From: JANNRA01 sp031401035
GTDB lineage: Bacteria; Desulfobacterota; Binatia; HRBIN30; CADEER01
Assembly: GCA_031401035.1 (NCBI GenBank)
Contig: JANNRA010000223.1
Coordinates: forward strand, 1 to 52,133
Length of the DNA stretch: 52,133 bases
Direction: 5' to 3'
This document shows, piece by piece, positions 33,960 to 42,222 of the stretch. A program made the translations under genes and the position numbers. The first letter of the stretch is position 1; every line of letters begins with the position of its first letter. The notes below the pieces were generated by a model, which saw nothing but the letters and a program-made list of their open reading frames with translations, did no database searches and was not told the origin of the DNA.

Positions 33960-34627
33960 GCCGGCTCCGGCGTACGCCCGGGCGCCGGCACGGTTGGCAG
34001 ACGCCAGCGGTCGAGCAGCAGGAAGGTGAGCAGCTTCTGGTATTCGATCACGACGCGACGCGTGCTGGCGCGGTCGCGCCACCACGTATCGGCGGCGAAG
34101 TCGTCATCGCGCGCTGGCCGCGCGATGACGCGCACGCGGTCGCCGGCGAGATGCCGATAGATGCGCGCGGCGCGGCGCGAATGGTACTTCGAGGTCACCA
34201 GCAGGATCGAGGTGTAGCCGCGCGCGATGACGGACGCCAGAACCACCTCCGCCTCGCTGTACGTGCTGCCTGCCGGGCGGTCGAGGACGGTGATGGCCGC
34301 GGGCGGCACGCCGAGTTGCTCGGCGATCGAGCGGTTGAGCTCGAACAGCTTCGGCACCTGGACGCCGAGGCTGCGCAGCCGCCGGAAGCCGGCGTTCTCG
34401 GACTCGCGGCAGAGGATGAGGTGCGGCGCGAACCCCTCGCGGAAGAGCGCCACCGCCTCGAGGATGCGATCGGGATAGGAGCCGCTCAGGACGACGATGG
34501 CGTCGGCCGCCTCGGGCGCCTGGTCCTCGATCAGGAAGCGGCCGGCGGCGCGCAGCAACGGCGTCGCCGCCAGCGCGGCGACGAGCAGCGCCGCAAGGCC
34601 GGCGACCGAGGCCCGCCGGCGCGTCAC
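33956..34627 (-). CDS. YdcF/DUF218-family membrane-associated protein
   Basis: A 223-residue protein with one N-terminal membrane anchor (about 7-25) and a DUF218 domain: ADAIVVLSGSYPDRILEAVALFREG, the conserved ESENAGFRR region, GSTYSEAEVV and LLVTSKYHSRRAARIYRHL. This family includes SanA/ElyC, linked to envelope integrity and polysaccharide handling. Joined by 4-base overlaps to the SDR gene before it and the DUF4911 gene after it. Confidence 0.88.
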   Translation of the reverse strand: MTRRRASVAGLAALLVAALAATPLLRAAGRFLIEDQAPEAADAIVVLSGSYPDRILEAVALFREGFAPHLILCRESENAGFRRLRSLGVQVPKLFELNRSIAEQLGVPPAAITVLDRPAGSTYSEAEVVLASVIARGYTSILLVTSKYHSRRAARIYRHLAGDRVRVIARPARDDDFAADTWWRDRASTRRVVIEYQKLLTFLLLDRWRLPTVPAPGRTPEPA

Positions 34628-35343
34628 ACGGGCTCCGCCAGCCCCGCGACAAGCGCGGCGAGGATGGCCTCCGCCGACTCGGCGGGCGTCCGCACGTCGA
34701 CGCGCCAGGGAATGTCGAGCGCCGTCCACGCCTGCGCCGCGGCCGGGAGGTGGGCGGGATCGGAGTGGGCGCCGAAGCCGGTGTCGGCGGTCGGGCCGAC
34801 CTGCACCGACAGCACGCGCGCGCCGCGGCCCGCGTACTCGCGGTCCAGCGCCAGGCTGGCAGCGTGCAAGGCCGCCTTCGAGGCGGCGTAGAGGGTGAGA
34901 TAGGGCCAGCCGGAGGCGCTTGCCGAGCCGACGTTGACGACCGCGCCGCGCCCAGACGCAAGCAGCGCCGGCAGGAAGGCGCGGGCTACCAGCAGGGCGC
35001 CGACGAGGTTGGTGTCGAGCGTCGCGCGCCAGCGTGTCGGATCGGAGGCGAGAAACGGCTCGACGTGCCCGAGGCCAGCGTTGTTGATCACCGCCAGCAG
35101 CGGCGCCCCGGTCGCCGCCGCGGCGGCGACCAGGCGGTCGACCGCAGCGGCATCGCTGACGTCGGCGACCACCGGATGCAGCGCCGGCCCGATGGCGTCG
35201 GCCAACGCCTGCAGCGCCTCGCGACCGCGCGCGGCAGCGACAACCTGCGCACCGTGGCCGACCAGCGCCGTGGCGAGGGCGCGGCCGATGCCGCTCGAGG
35301 CGCCCGTGACGACCACCGTATGGCCGGCGAACGGCGCACTCAC
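34624..35343 (-). CDS. Short-chain dehydrogenase/reductase
   Basis: A 239-residue classical SDR. Cofactor motif TGASSGIGRA (about 14-23), NNAG, catalytic Ser in VVNVGSASASG and YAASK. AARGRE after the second beta strand, with an Arg, suggests NADP(H) preference. Substrate unknown. GTG at 35343 overlaps the isochorismatase stop by 4 bases. Confidence 0.9.
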   Translation of the reverse strand: MSAPFAGHTVVVTGASSGIGRALATALVGHGAQVVAAARGREALQALADAIGPALHPVVADVSDAAAVDRLVAAAAATGAPLLAVINNAGLGHVEPFLASDPTRWRATLDTNLVGALLVARAFLPALLASGRGAVVNVGSASASGWPYLTLYAASKAALHAASLALDREYAGRGARVLSVQVGPTADTGFGAHSDPAHLPAAAQAWTALDIPWRVDVRTPAESAEAILAALVAGLAEPV

Positions 35344-35966
35344 GACGCCGCCTGCAGCGCCGCCAGAACCGCCGGCGACGAGGTGACAGTCGCCAGCAAG
35401 GGCAGGATGTTGGTGACCGAGAAGTCGTGCCAGGCGTTCGGGTAGCTGGCGCAGCAGTCCTCGATCACGAACAGTTCGAAACCGCGATTCACCGACGCCC
35501 GCACCAGCCCCTCGACGGCGAGATTGGTCGAGACGCCGCAGACCAGGAGCACGTCGCGCCCGAGCATGCGCAGGACGGGATAGAGTTGCGTGCCGTAGGA
35601 ACCGTCGATGCCGACGCAGCGGGTAAAGACGAAATCCGCCCCCGTCGGGGCGACGGCGGCGTGCGTCTCGGCGCCCCAGGTGCCCTCGATCAGCGTCGGC
35701 GTCGCGCCGGTGCGCCGGTGCAGGCGCGTGCGCGGGCGTGGAAAGTCCGGCTTGCGGGCATAGTTGATGTAACCGACCGGGACGCCGGCGCCGTGTGCGG
35801 CATCGATCAGGGCACGCACCTTCGGCAGCACGCCGCGTGCCGCCACCTGCGCCGCGAGCACGCCGCCGACCCCCTTGGCGCCGATCATCGACGCGTCGAC
35901 GATATCGTTCTGCAGTTCGACGAGCAGCAGCGCGACGCGCGCCACCGGCAGCTGAATGTCGTCCAT
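35340..35966 (-). CDS. Isochorismatase-family cysteine hydrolase
   Basis: A 208-residue hydrolase of the isochorismatase/nicotinamidase fold. The catalytic Asp is in LLVELQNDIVD, and the nucleophilic Cys in LLVCGVSTNLAVEGLVRAS, with the usual non-prolyl-cis turn. Substrates in this family range from nicotinamide to biuret and isochorismate and cannot be assigned. It heads a four-gene chain (this gene, SDR, YdcF, DUF4911), each pair sharing a GTGA overlap, and is divergent from the luciferase-like gene. Confidence 0.88.
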   Translation of the reverse strand: MDDIQLPVARVALLLVELQNDIVDASMIGAKGVGGVLAAQVAARGVLPKVRALIDAAHGAGVPVGYINYARKPDFPRPRTRLHRRTGATPTLIEGTWGAETHAAVAPTGADFVFTRCVGIDGSYGTQLYPVLRMLGRDVLLVCGVSTNLAVEGLVRASVNRGFELFVIEDCCASYPNAWHDFSVTNILPLLATVTSSPAVLAALQAAS

Positions 35967-36018
35967 ACCCCGCTCGCTCTTTCCGCGCCCGGCTACCAGA
36001 TGCTACTGGCCGGGCGCA

Positions 36019-36930
36019 ATGAATCCCGGCGCGTTCGCTTTCGGCATCGGCCTGCCGATCGTGCAGCAGGTGCCGACGCAGGCACGGCCGTGGGAGGCCG
36101 GCGCGTCGGTCGAGACGCTGCTGCAGGTGGCGCGCGCCGCCGACCGCGTCGGCGCGGCGTGGATCACCTGCAGCGACCACGTCGCCGTGCCGGCGAGCCA
36201 TGTGCCCGCCATGGGCGCCACCTGGTACGAGCCGGCCACCACCCTCGCCTTCCTCGCCGCGGCGACGACGCGCGTCGGTCTGCTCTCGCACGTCCTGGTC
36301 CTGCCGTATCGCCATCCGCTGATGGCGGCGAAGATGTTTGCGACGCTCGACCACCTGTCAGGCGGCCGCGCCATCATCGGCACCGGCAGCGGCCACCTGC
36401 GGCCCGAGTTCCGCAGCCTCGGCATCGACCCCGACGAGCGGGCGGCGTTGAGCGAGGAGCACCTGGCGGGGCTGGCGGCGGCGCTCGGCGACGAGGTGTC
36501 GAGCTTCGCCGGGCGCTTCGTGGGCTGGCGCGACATGGCGGTGTCGCCGCGCCCGGTGCAGCGTCCACGGCCGCCGCTGTGGGTGGGCGGCAACACGGCG
36601 GCGATGGCGCGCCGTGCCGGACGCCTCGGCGACGGCTGGATTCCGTGGCAGATCACGCCCGATGACTTCACCGCGCGGGCCCGCGTCGCGCGCGATGCGT
36701 ATCGCGCCAGCGGACGCGACGGCCGCTTCGCCGTCGTCGCGCCGGTGGCCGCCGGACGCGTCGAGGATGCCGGCGCGTTGGCGACCACGCTGGCCGGCTG
36801 GCGGGCGCGCGGCGCGACCGCGGTGCATCTCGGTTTCGCCCACGACAGCGCCGCGCACCTGATCGAGCTCCTCGAACGCGTCGCCGGCGAGGTGATGCCG
36901 CTCGTTGCCGACACTCCGCCGCCCCGATAG
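36019..36930 (+). CDS. Luciferase-like monooxygenase (LLM class, probably F420- or FMN-dependent)
   Basis: A 303-residue TIM-barrel flavin/F420 oxidoreductase. It starts FAFGIGLPIVQQVP, has the conserved block LSHVLVLPYRHPLMAAKMFATLDHLSGGR, GTGSGHLRPEFRSLGID, and PLWVGGNTAAMARRAGRLGDGW. This pattern is typical of the TIGR03619-type F420-dependent class, but cofactor choice is inference. The ATG at 36019 is used. It ends 53 bases before the selenoprotein candidate. Confidence 0.85.
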   Translation: MNPGAFAFGIGLPIVQQVPTQARPWEAGASVETLLQVARAADRVGAAWITCSDHVAVPASHVPAMGATWYEPATTLAFLAAATTRVGLLSHVLVLPYRHPLMAAKMFATLDHLSGGRAIIGTGSGHLRPEFRSLGIDPDERAALSEEHLAGLAAALGDEVSSFAGRFVGWRDMAVSPRPVQRPRPPLWVGGNTAAMARRAGRLGDGWIPWQITPDDFTARARVARDAYRASGRDGRFAVVAPVAAGRVEDAGALATTLAGWRARGATAVHLGFAHDSAAHLIELLERVAGEVMPLVADTPPPR

Positions 36931-36937
36931 AGATGTG

Positions 36938-36958
36938 GGGCGGGCATCGCGTCCGCCC
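36938..36958 (+). terminator. Hairpin after the luciferase-like gene
   Basis: GGGCGG (36938-36943) pairs with CCGCCC (36953-36958) around a 9-base loop, 7 bases after the stop. It has no T tract and may separate this gene from the next. Confidence 0.3.
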
Positions 36959-36983
36959 AAACCCAGAAGGAAGGAGGACAGCA

Positions 36984-37325
36984 ATGAGAATCCTGACGGC
37001 AACCGCACTGGCGGCGCTGCTCGCCGGCGCCGTGCCGACGTTGGCGCCGCACGATGCGGCATACGCCCAGACTGCCGCGGCCGGGACACAGTACCTGGTC
37101 GGCGTCTCCGGCATGACCTGACCCACGTCATGCGCCCAAAGGGTCCGTGAGGCCCTGAGTAAGTTGCCCGATGTCGAGAGCATCACCGTGGACAACACGG
37201 CCAAGACCGCCATGGTCACCGCCAAACCTGGCGCGTCCATCGCCCGCGCCAGCGTCGAGTCGGCGCTCCAGCCGCGCTACGGCGTCACCAGTTTCACCGC
37301 GCTCCAATCCACTCCCGGCCCCTGA
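36984..37325 (+). CDS. Secreted heavy-metal-associated (HMA) domain selenoprotein candidate, TGA at codon 46
   Basis: A 113-codon frame with a strong ribosome site (AAGGAGG, 36971-36977). Residues 1-28 form a signal peptide ending AYA. Mature residues start an HMA (MerP/CopZ-like) domain: QYLVGVSGMT, then TGA at codon 46 (37119-37121), then PTSCAQRVREALSKL, a beta-hairpin (ESITVDNTAKTAMVT) and a last helix and strand (ARASVESALQPRYGVTSF). In HMA domains GMT is followed by the first metal-binding Cys, so the TGA falls exactly on a Cys position, which strongly suggests selenocysteine. The second Cys is three, not two, residues further (U-x3-C). The frame after TGA is intact and domain-like. The alternative is a recent nonsense mutation. 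Likely role: periplasmic metal or mercury binding, or a redox function. Confidence 0.8.
37140..37156 (+). promoter_or_regulatory. Candidate bacterial SECIS hairpin
   Basis: AGGGTC (37140-37145) pairs with GGCCCT (37151-37156) including one G-U pair, leaving the 5-base apical loop CGTGA with G at its second position. The loop begins 24 bases after the in-frame TGA at 37119-37121. These spacings fit what is known of bacterial SECIS elements (G among the first two loop bases, loop about 16-37 bases after UGA). Found by eye; competing folds exist. Confidence 0.5.
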
Positions 37326-37332
37326 GTCCGCC

Positions 37333-37365
37333 GCGTGGGGGGCGGCGCGAGGCCGCCCCCCGCGC
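37333..37365 (+). terminator. Strong hairpin after the selenoprotein candidate
   Basis: GGGGGGCGGC pairs with GCCGCCCCCC around GCGAG, and the stem extends by four more pairs (one G-U) to 14 bp. It starts 8 bases after the stop. There is no T tract. Confidence 0.5.
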
Positions 37366-37366
37366 A

Positions 37367-37395
37367 TTGCGGCTGCCGCGGCGGTACTGCATAAC
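37367..37395 (+). promoter_or_regulatory. Putative promoter of the BamD-like lipoprotein gene
   Basis: TTGCGG (37367-37372), 17-base spacer and CATAAC (37390-37395), ending 7 bases before ATG 37403, which has no Shine-Dalgarno. Weak to moderate match. Confidence 0.3.
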
Positions 37396-37402
37396 TGCTG
37401 GC

Positions 37403-38350
37403 ATGCACCGACTTGCCCTCCACGCCGCCATGGTCGCGCTGGGATACGCGCTGGCTGGCTGTGCACCAAAACAGCCGACCACTGCGACCGAGTATCAGAC
37501 CGTCGCCGAAGAGCACCTTCGCCTCGGCTCCTACACGCAAGCGGCCGAGTCGTACCGCAACCTGCTCGACGAGCACCCGTTCAGCGAACATAGCGAGCAG
37601 GCTGAGCTGAAGATCGGCGTCGCGCAGTACATGGATGGCACCTGCCCGGAGGCGACCGCGACGCTGACCGACTTCCAACGCCGCCATCCCACCAGCGGCT
37701 ACCTGCCGCTCGTCGGTTACCTGCTCGGGCAGTGCTCGGAAAGGCAAATGCAGCCGTCTGACCGCGACCAGAGCGCATCGCAGAACGCCCATGCCTACTA
37801 TCAGGCACTCATCCAGCAGCACCCATCGAGCCCCTACGCGGCCCTGGCGCGGCAGCGCCTGGCGCACGCGCGCGAGACGCTGGCGACGCACGAGTTTGAC
37901 GTCGCCGACTATTACGAGGGCCGCAACAACGTCCGCGCCGCCGAGATCCGCCTGCTCGATCTGGTCAACCGCTTCCCCGACACCGAGGTCGCCGGTAAGG
38001 CGCTCTACCAGCTCGGCGAACTCTACCAGCGCCAGGGGGCGACCGAGAAGGCACAACTGGCCTACGCCGCCGTCGGTTACCACTATCCCGAGCACCTCGA
38101 AGCGCGCGACGCGGAACGTCGTCTCGAGGACCTCACCGCCGCCGGGCCGCTGCCGAGCGGAGATCCCCTCGTGCTGCTGCGCAACGAAACCGGCCGCTCG
38201 CGCACCATCGCCATCGCCCCGGCGCCGCGCCCGTCCAGCGAATCGGCACGCCGCTCCGGCCCCGGACCGGGCGGCGGGGGACTCGGCCTGCCGAGCGGCG
38301 CCGGCCCGTTCGGCCGCTCGCAGAATCCGTCCGGCCAGGGCCGCTACTGA
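37403..38350 (+). CDS. BamD/YfiO-like TPR lipoprotein
   Basis: A 315-residue outer-membrane-type lipoprotein. The lipobox LAGC puts the lipidated Cys at 20. TPR-like repeats follow (AEEHLRLGSYTQAAESYRNLLDEHPFSEHSEQA split by short gaps, KIGVAQYMDGTCPEATATL, YYQALIQQHPSSPYAALARQRLAHARE), matching BamD/ComL, the lipoprotein partner of BamA in outer-membrane protein assembly. BamD is usually about 245 residues; this protein has an extra C-terminal tail (about 250-315) rich in Pro, Gly and Ser (GPGPGGGGLGLPSG). A CpoB-like role is the main alternative. The first TTG in frame at 37367 is too early because the signal peptide begins at 37403. Confidence 0.8.
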   Translation: MHRLALHAAMVALGYALAGCAPKQPTTATEYQTVAEEHLRLGSYTQAAESYRNLLDEHPFSEHSEQAELKIGVAQYMDGTCPEATATLTDFQRRHPTSGYLPLVGYLLGQCSERQMQPSDRDQSASQNAHAYYQALIQQHPSSPYAALARQRLAHARETLATHEFDVADYYEGRNNVRAAEIRLLDLVNRFPDTEVAGKALYQLGELYQRQGATEKAQLAYAAVGYHYPEHLEARDAERRLEDLTAAGPLPSGDPLVLLRNETGRSRTIAIAPAPRPSSESARRSGPGPGGGGLGLPSGAGPFGRSQNPSGQGRY

Positions 38351-38351
38351 T

Positions 38352-38377
38352 GGGGGCGCGGCGGGAGCCGCGCCTCC
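38352..38377 (+). terminator. Hairpin after the BamD-like gene
   Basis: GGGGGCGCGGC pairs with GCCGCGCCTCC around GGGA: 11 bp with one G-U pair, starting 2 bases after the stop. It closely resembles 29061-29083. Confidence 0.5.
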
Positions 38378-38408
38378 ACATCCGTTGTGACCGTGCGACA
38401 GAACCCCG

Positions 38409-38438
38409 TTGACTGTCCCGGGCGGCGTGGCGTACTCT
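38409..38438 (+). promoter_or_regulatory. Promoter of the riboswitch-controlled sulfur operon
   Basis: TTGACT (38409-38414), 18-base spacer, TACTCT (38433-38438). Transcription would begin about 38445, just at the first base-paired position of the riboswitch, which supports the assignment. Confidence 0.65.
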
Positions 38439-38446
38439 CGCCGCTG

Positions 38447-38556
38447 CTTATCCAGAGTGGCTGAGGGACTGGCCCGACGAAGCCACAGCAACCGGTCCCG
38501 GGTTCCCCCCGGGGCGCTGGTGCTAAATCCAGCCGGGACGAGCCCGGGGAGATAAG
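38447..38556 (+). promoter_or_regulatory. SAM-I (S box) riboswitch
   Basis: The 110-base element matches the SAM-I consensus. P1 is CTTATC (38447-38452) with GATAAG (38551-38556). The core contains GAGGGACTGGCCCGACGAAGCC-type sequence, GCAACC and GGTGCTAAATCC, the nearly invariant parts that form the kink-turn and ligand pocket. A GC-rich P3 hairpin (CCCGGG/CCCCGG region) lies between. SAM binding stabilises P1 and lets the downstream terminator form, shutting the operon off when SAM is plentiful. The element shows that the operon serves methionine or sulfur metabolism. Confidence 0.95.
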
Positions 38557-38585
38557 GCGAGACGATAGCGTTTTGGCCTCCACCT

Positions 38586-38605
38586 CTCCCGGGGGGAGTT
38601 TTTTT
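38586..38605 (+). terminator. Intrinsic terminator of the SAM riboswitch expression platform
   Basis: CTCCC (38586-38590), loop GGG, GGGAG (38594-38598), then seven T (38599-38605). It ends 4 bases before the ATG at 38610. The 3' arm GGGGGGAG is also the only ribosome site for that ATG, so the hairpin can block both transcription and translation. Confidence 0.85.
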
Positions 38606-38609
38606 CGCC

Positions 38610-39365
38610 ATGACGCCGAGCGCGGACGCAGACAGGGACTTGGGCGGCGCCCGACTGGCCTCGGCGCGCGCCTTGGTCGTCGGCATCGGCGCGCTCGGTT
38701 GCCCGGCGGCCTGGGGACTGGCGGCGGCCGGAGTCGGCACCCTGGTGCTGCTCGACCCCGACCGCGTCGAGCTGTCCAACCTGCATCGCCAGTGGCTACA
38801 TGACGGGAACCGCCTCGGCAGACCCAAGGTTGAGTCGGCGGCGGCGCGGCTGCGCGGTGCCTTCCCGCACCTGCGCGTCGAGGCATATCCACTGGCCCTC
38901 GACACCGACAACGTGGCGGCGTTCTTTGCCGATGCCGACGTGGTGGTCGACGCCACCGACGGCGCGGCGGCGAAGTTCCTCATCAACGATGGCGCCGTGC
39001 GCTGCGCGACGCCGTTCGTCCATGGCGGCGTCCTCGGTTTCCTCGGCCAGATGCTGACCGTGCGCCCTGGCAGCAGTGCCTGCTATCGATGCCTGTTTCC
39101 CGAGCCACCGGCGCCGGACGAGGCCGCCACGTGCCAGGAGGCCGGCGTCGTCGGCCCGATCGCCGGCGTCATCGGATCGCTGCAGGCCGCCGCGGCCATC
39201 CAGCTGCTCGGCGTCGGCGGTGCCGCGCCCACCGACTGCCTGGTCATCGTCGACGGGCGCACCGGCCGCTGGCGCCAGGTGCGGCTCGCCCGCGATCCGC
39301 GCTGCCCCGCCTGCGGCCCGCGCCCCGACACCGACCGGCTGGATGCCGCCGCAGCGGCACGCTAG
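38610..39365 (+). CDS. ThiF/MoeB/HesA-family E1-like sulfur-carrier adenylyltransferase
   Basis: A 251-residue E1-like enzyme that adenylates the C-terminal Gly of a ubiquitin-like sulfur carrier. Motifs: nucleotide loop VVGIGALGCP, DPDRVELSNLHRQ with the conserved Asp and Arg, DATDGAAAKFLIND, the catalytic-loop Cys in ATCQEAGVVGP, and zinc CxxC pairs CYRCLF and CPAC. It has no C-terminal rhodanese domain, so sulfur must be delivered by another protein. As first gene of the SAM-riboswitch operon, with a GG-ending carrier two genes downstream, it is the likely activator of that carrier. Confidence 0.9.
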   Translation: MTPSADADRDLGGARLASARALVVGIGALGCPAAWGLAAAGVGTLVLLDPDRVELSNLHRQWLHDGNRLGRPKVESAAARLRGAFPHLRVEAYPLALDTDNVAAFFADADVVVDATDGAAAKFLINDGAVRCATPFVHGGVLGFLGQMLTVRPGSSACYRCLFPEPPAPDEAATCQEAGVVGPIAGVIGSLQAAAAIQLLGVGGAAPTDCLVIVDGRTGRWRQVRLARDPRCPACGPRPDTDRLDAAAAAR

Positions 39366-39379
39366 AGAAAGGAGCCCCC

Positions 39380-40642
<1,263 letters not shown>

Positions 40643-40667
40643 TCCGCGTACCGCCAGGAGGATTTCC

Positions 40668-40943
40668 ATGCCCGTCAAGGTTCGTATTCCAACCCCGCTG
40701 CGCCGCTTCACCGGCGGATCCGAGGAAGTGGGTGCCGATGGCGCCACGGTCGGCGCCGTCGTCGAGGACCTCGAGCGCCAGTTCGCCGGCATCAAGGAGC
40801 GTCTGTGCGACGAGGAGGGGCGCGTGCGCCGCTTCGTCAACCTGTACCTCAACGGCGACGACATCCGCTTCCTCAGCCATCTCGACAGCGCGACGAAGGA
40901 CGGCGACGAACTGTCGATCGTCCCGGCCATTGCCGGGGGCTGA
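40668..40943 (+). CDS. MoaD/ThiS-family sulfur-carrier protein
   Basis: A 91-residue ubiquitin-like beta-grasp protein ending in AIAGG; the terminal Gly-Gly is the site of adenylation and thiocarboxylation. Features include PTPLRRFTGG, VEDLERQFAGIKERL, VRRFVNLYLNGDDIRFL and GDELSIVPAIAGG, closest to CysO/MoaD-like carriers used for amino-acid synthesis rather than to ThiS. The ATG has AGGAGGA upstream. It sits 6 bases before the cysM-like gene, as cysO does in Mycobacterium tuberculosis. No JAMM (Mec) protease to release the product is seen in the operon. Confidence 0.92.
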   Translation: MPVKVRIPTPLRRFTGGSEEVGADGATVGAVVEDLERQFAGIKERLCDEEGRVRRFVNLYLNGDDIRFLSHLDSATKDGDELSIVPAIAGG

Positions 40944-40949
40944 GTCCCC

Positions 40950-41945
40950 ATGAACGCCGCGCCCCGCGTCGCGGCTGCGGCCCGCGCGCCGCAGAACGAG
41001 CCGGCCGGCCGCGCCGGCTCGATTCTCGATCTGGTCGGTAACACGCCGCTGCTCGACGTGACGGGGATGGCCCCCGAGCTATCGCCGCGCGTGCGCCTCT
41101 ACGCCAAGCTCGAGGGGTGCAATCCGGGCGGCTCGGTGAAGGATCGCGCCGCGCTGTGGATGGTGCGCCAGGGCCTCGCCAGCGGCGCGCTGCGGGCGGG
41201 CAAGACGATCATCGACTCGACCTCGGGCAACACCGGCATCGCGCTGGCGATGATCGGCGCCGCGCTCGGCTATCCCGTCACGCTGGTGATGCCGGAGAAC
41301 GTCAGCCGCGAGCGCAAGCGCATCATCGCCGCGTTCGGCGCGCGGGTCGTGTACAGCAGCGGACTCGAGGGCTCGGACGGCGCCATCCTGCGCTGCCGGA
41401 CGCTGCTCGCCGAGGCGCCGGAGCGCTACTTCAAGCCCGACCAGTACTTCAACCCGCTCAACCCGCAGGCGCACCTCGAGAGCACCGGGCCGGAGATCTG
41501 GGCGGCTACCGCGGGAGAGGTGACGCATTTCGTCGCCGGCATCGGCACCGGCGGGACCGTCATGGGCACTGGCCGCGCCCTGAAGGCGCGCAACCCGCGC
41601 GTGCAAGTGATCGCCGCCGAGCCGGATGACGCGCTGCACGGGCTCGAGGGCCTGAAACACATGGCGACATCGATCGTGCCCGGCATCTATCACGAGGCCG
41701 AGTTGGACGGGAAAGTCGCGGTGCCGACCGACGCCGCCTATGACCTGGTCTACGCCCTCGGCGCGCGCCTCGGGCTCATCGTCGGGCAGTCGTCGGGGGC
41801 AGCGCTGTACGCCGCGAGACAGGTCGCGCGCGACCTCGACGCCGCGACGGTGGTGATGATCTTCCCCGATTTCGGCAGCCGCTACCTCAGCACCAATCTG
41901 TGGGCGGGATGGGACGAATGGCGGCGGCGACACCCAAGCGGCTGA
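40950..41945 (+). CDS. cysM: Cysteine synthase, CysM/CysK-type, probably carrier-dependent
   Basis: A 331-residue PLP enzyme. The PLP Lys is in NPGGSVKDRAALWM, the substrate loop STSGNTGIALAM, the phosphate cup GIGTGGTVMGTGRA, and the PLP-ring Ser in VGQSSGAALYAA. CysM enzymes add sulfide or a thiocarboxylate to O-acetyl- or O-phosphoserine. Position directly after the GG-ending carrier suggests the carrier thiocarboxylate as donor. The N-terminus has about 20 extra residues (Ala/Arg rich). It overlaps the next gene if that gene starts at 41918. Confidence 0.9.
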   Translation: MNAAPRVAAAARAPQNEPAGRAGSILDLVGNTPLLDVTGMAPELSPRVRLYAKLEGCNPGGSVKDRAALWMVRQGLASGALRAGKTIIDSTSGNTGIALAMIGAALGYPVTLVMPENVSRERKRIIAAFGARVVYSSGLEGSDGAILRCRTLLAEAPERYFKPDQYFNPLNPQAHLESTGPEIWAATAGEVTHFVAGIGTGGTVMGTGRALKARNPRVQVIAAEPDDALHGLEGLKHMATSIVPGIYHEAELDGKVAVPTDAAYDLVYALGARLGLIVGQSSGAALYAARQVARDLDAATVVMIFPDFGSRYLSTNLWAGWDEWRRRHPSG

Positions 41946-42217
41946 ATCCGAAGCGCGCCGGCGCGGCGGGCGGGGCGGTGGTGAAGGAGAAGATCTACCT
42001 CACCTACCCCGTGCGGTTGATCAAGGAGCCGCTGATCTACGGGCTCGGGACCCAATTCGCGCTGCGCACCAACATTCGCGGCGCCAACGTCTCGGACACC
42101 ATGGGCCTGGTGGCACTCGAGGTGGAAGGGCGGCGGGCGGAGATCGACCGCGGCATCGCCTGGCTGCGGGCCCAGGGCGTGACCGTTGAGCCGATCGAAA
42201 AGAACGTCATCGAGTAA
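41918..42217 (+). CDS. NIL-domain protein
   Basis: A 99-residue protein if ATG 41918 is used. The conserved part VKEKIYLTYPVRLIKEPLI, then ALRTNIRGANVSDTMGLVALEVEG and AIAWLRAQGVTVEPIE, is a NIL domain, the ferredoxin-fold regulatory domain at the C-terminus of the methionine importer ATPase MetN; stand-alone NIL proteins occur near methionine and homocysteine synthesis genes. The first 22 residues are not conserved, and GTG at 41978 or 41981, after the cysM stop, may be the true start. It probably binds methionine or a related sulfur compound, inferred from the family. Confidence 0.8.
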   Translation: MAAATPKRLNPKRAGAAGGAVVKEKIYLTYPVRLIKEPLIYGLGTQFALRTNIRGANVSDTMGLVALEVEGRRAEIDRGIAWLRAQGVTVEPIEKNVIE

Positions 42218-42222
42218 CGCCG

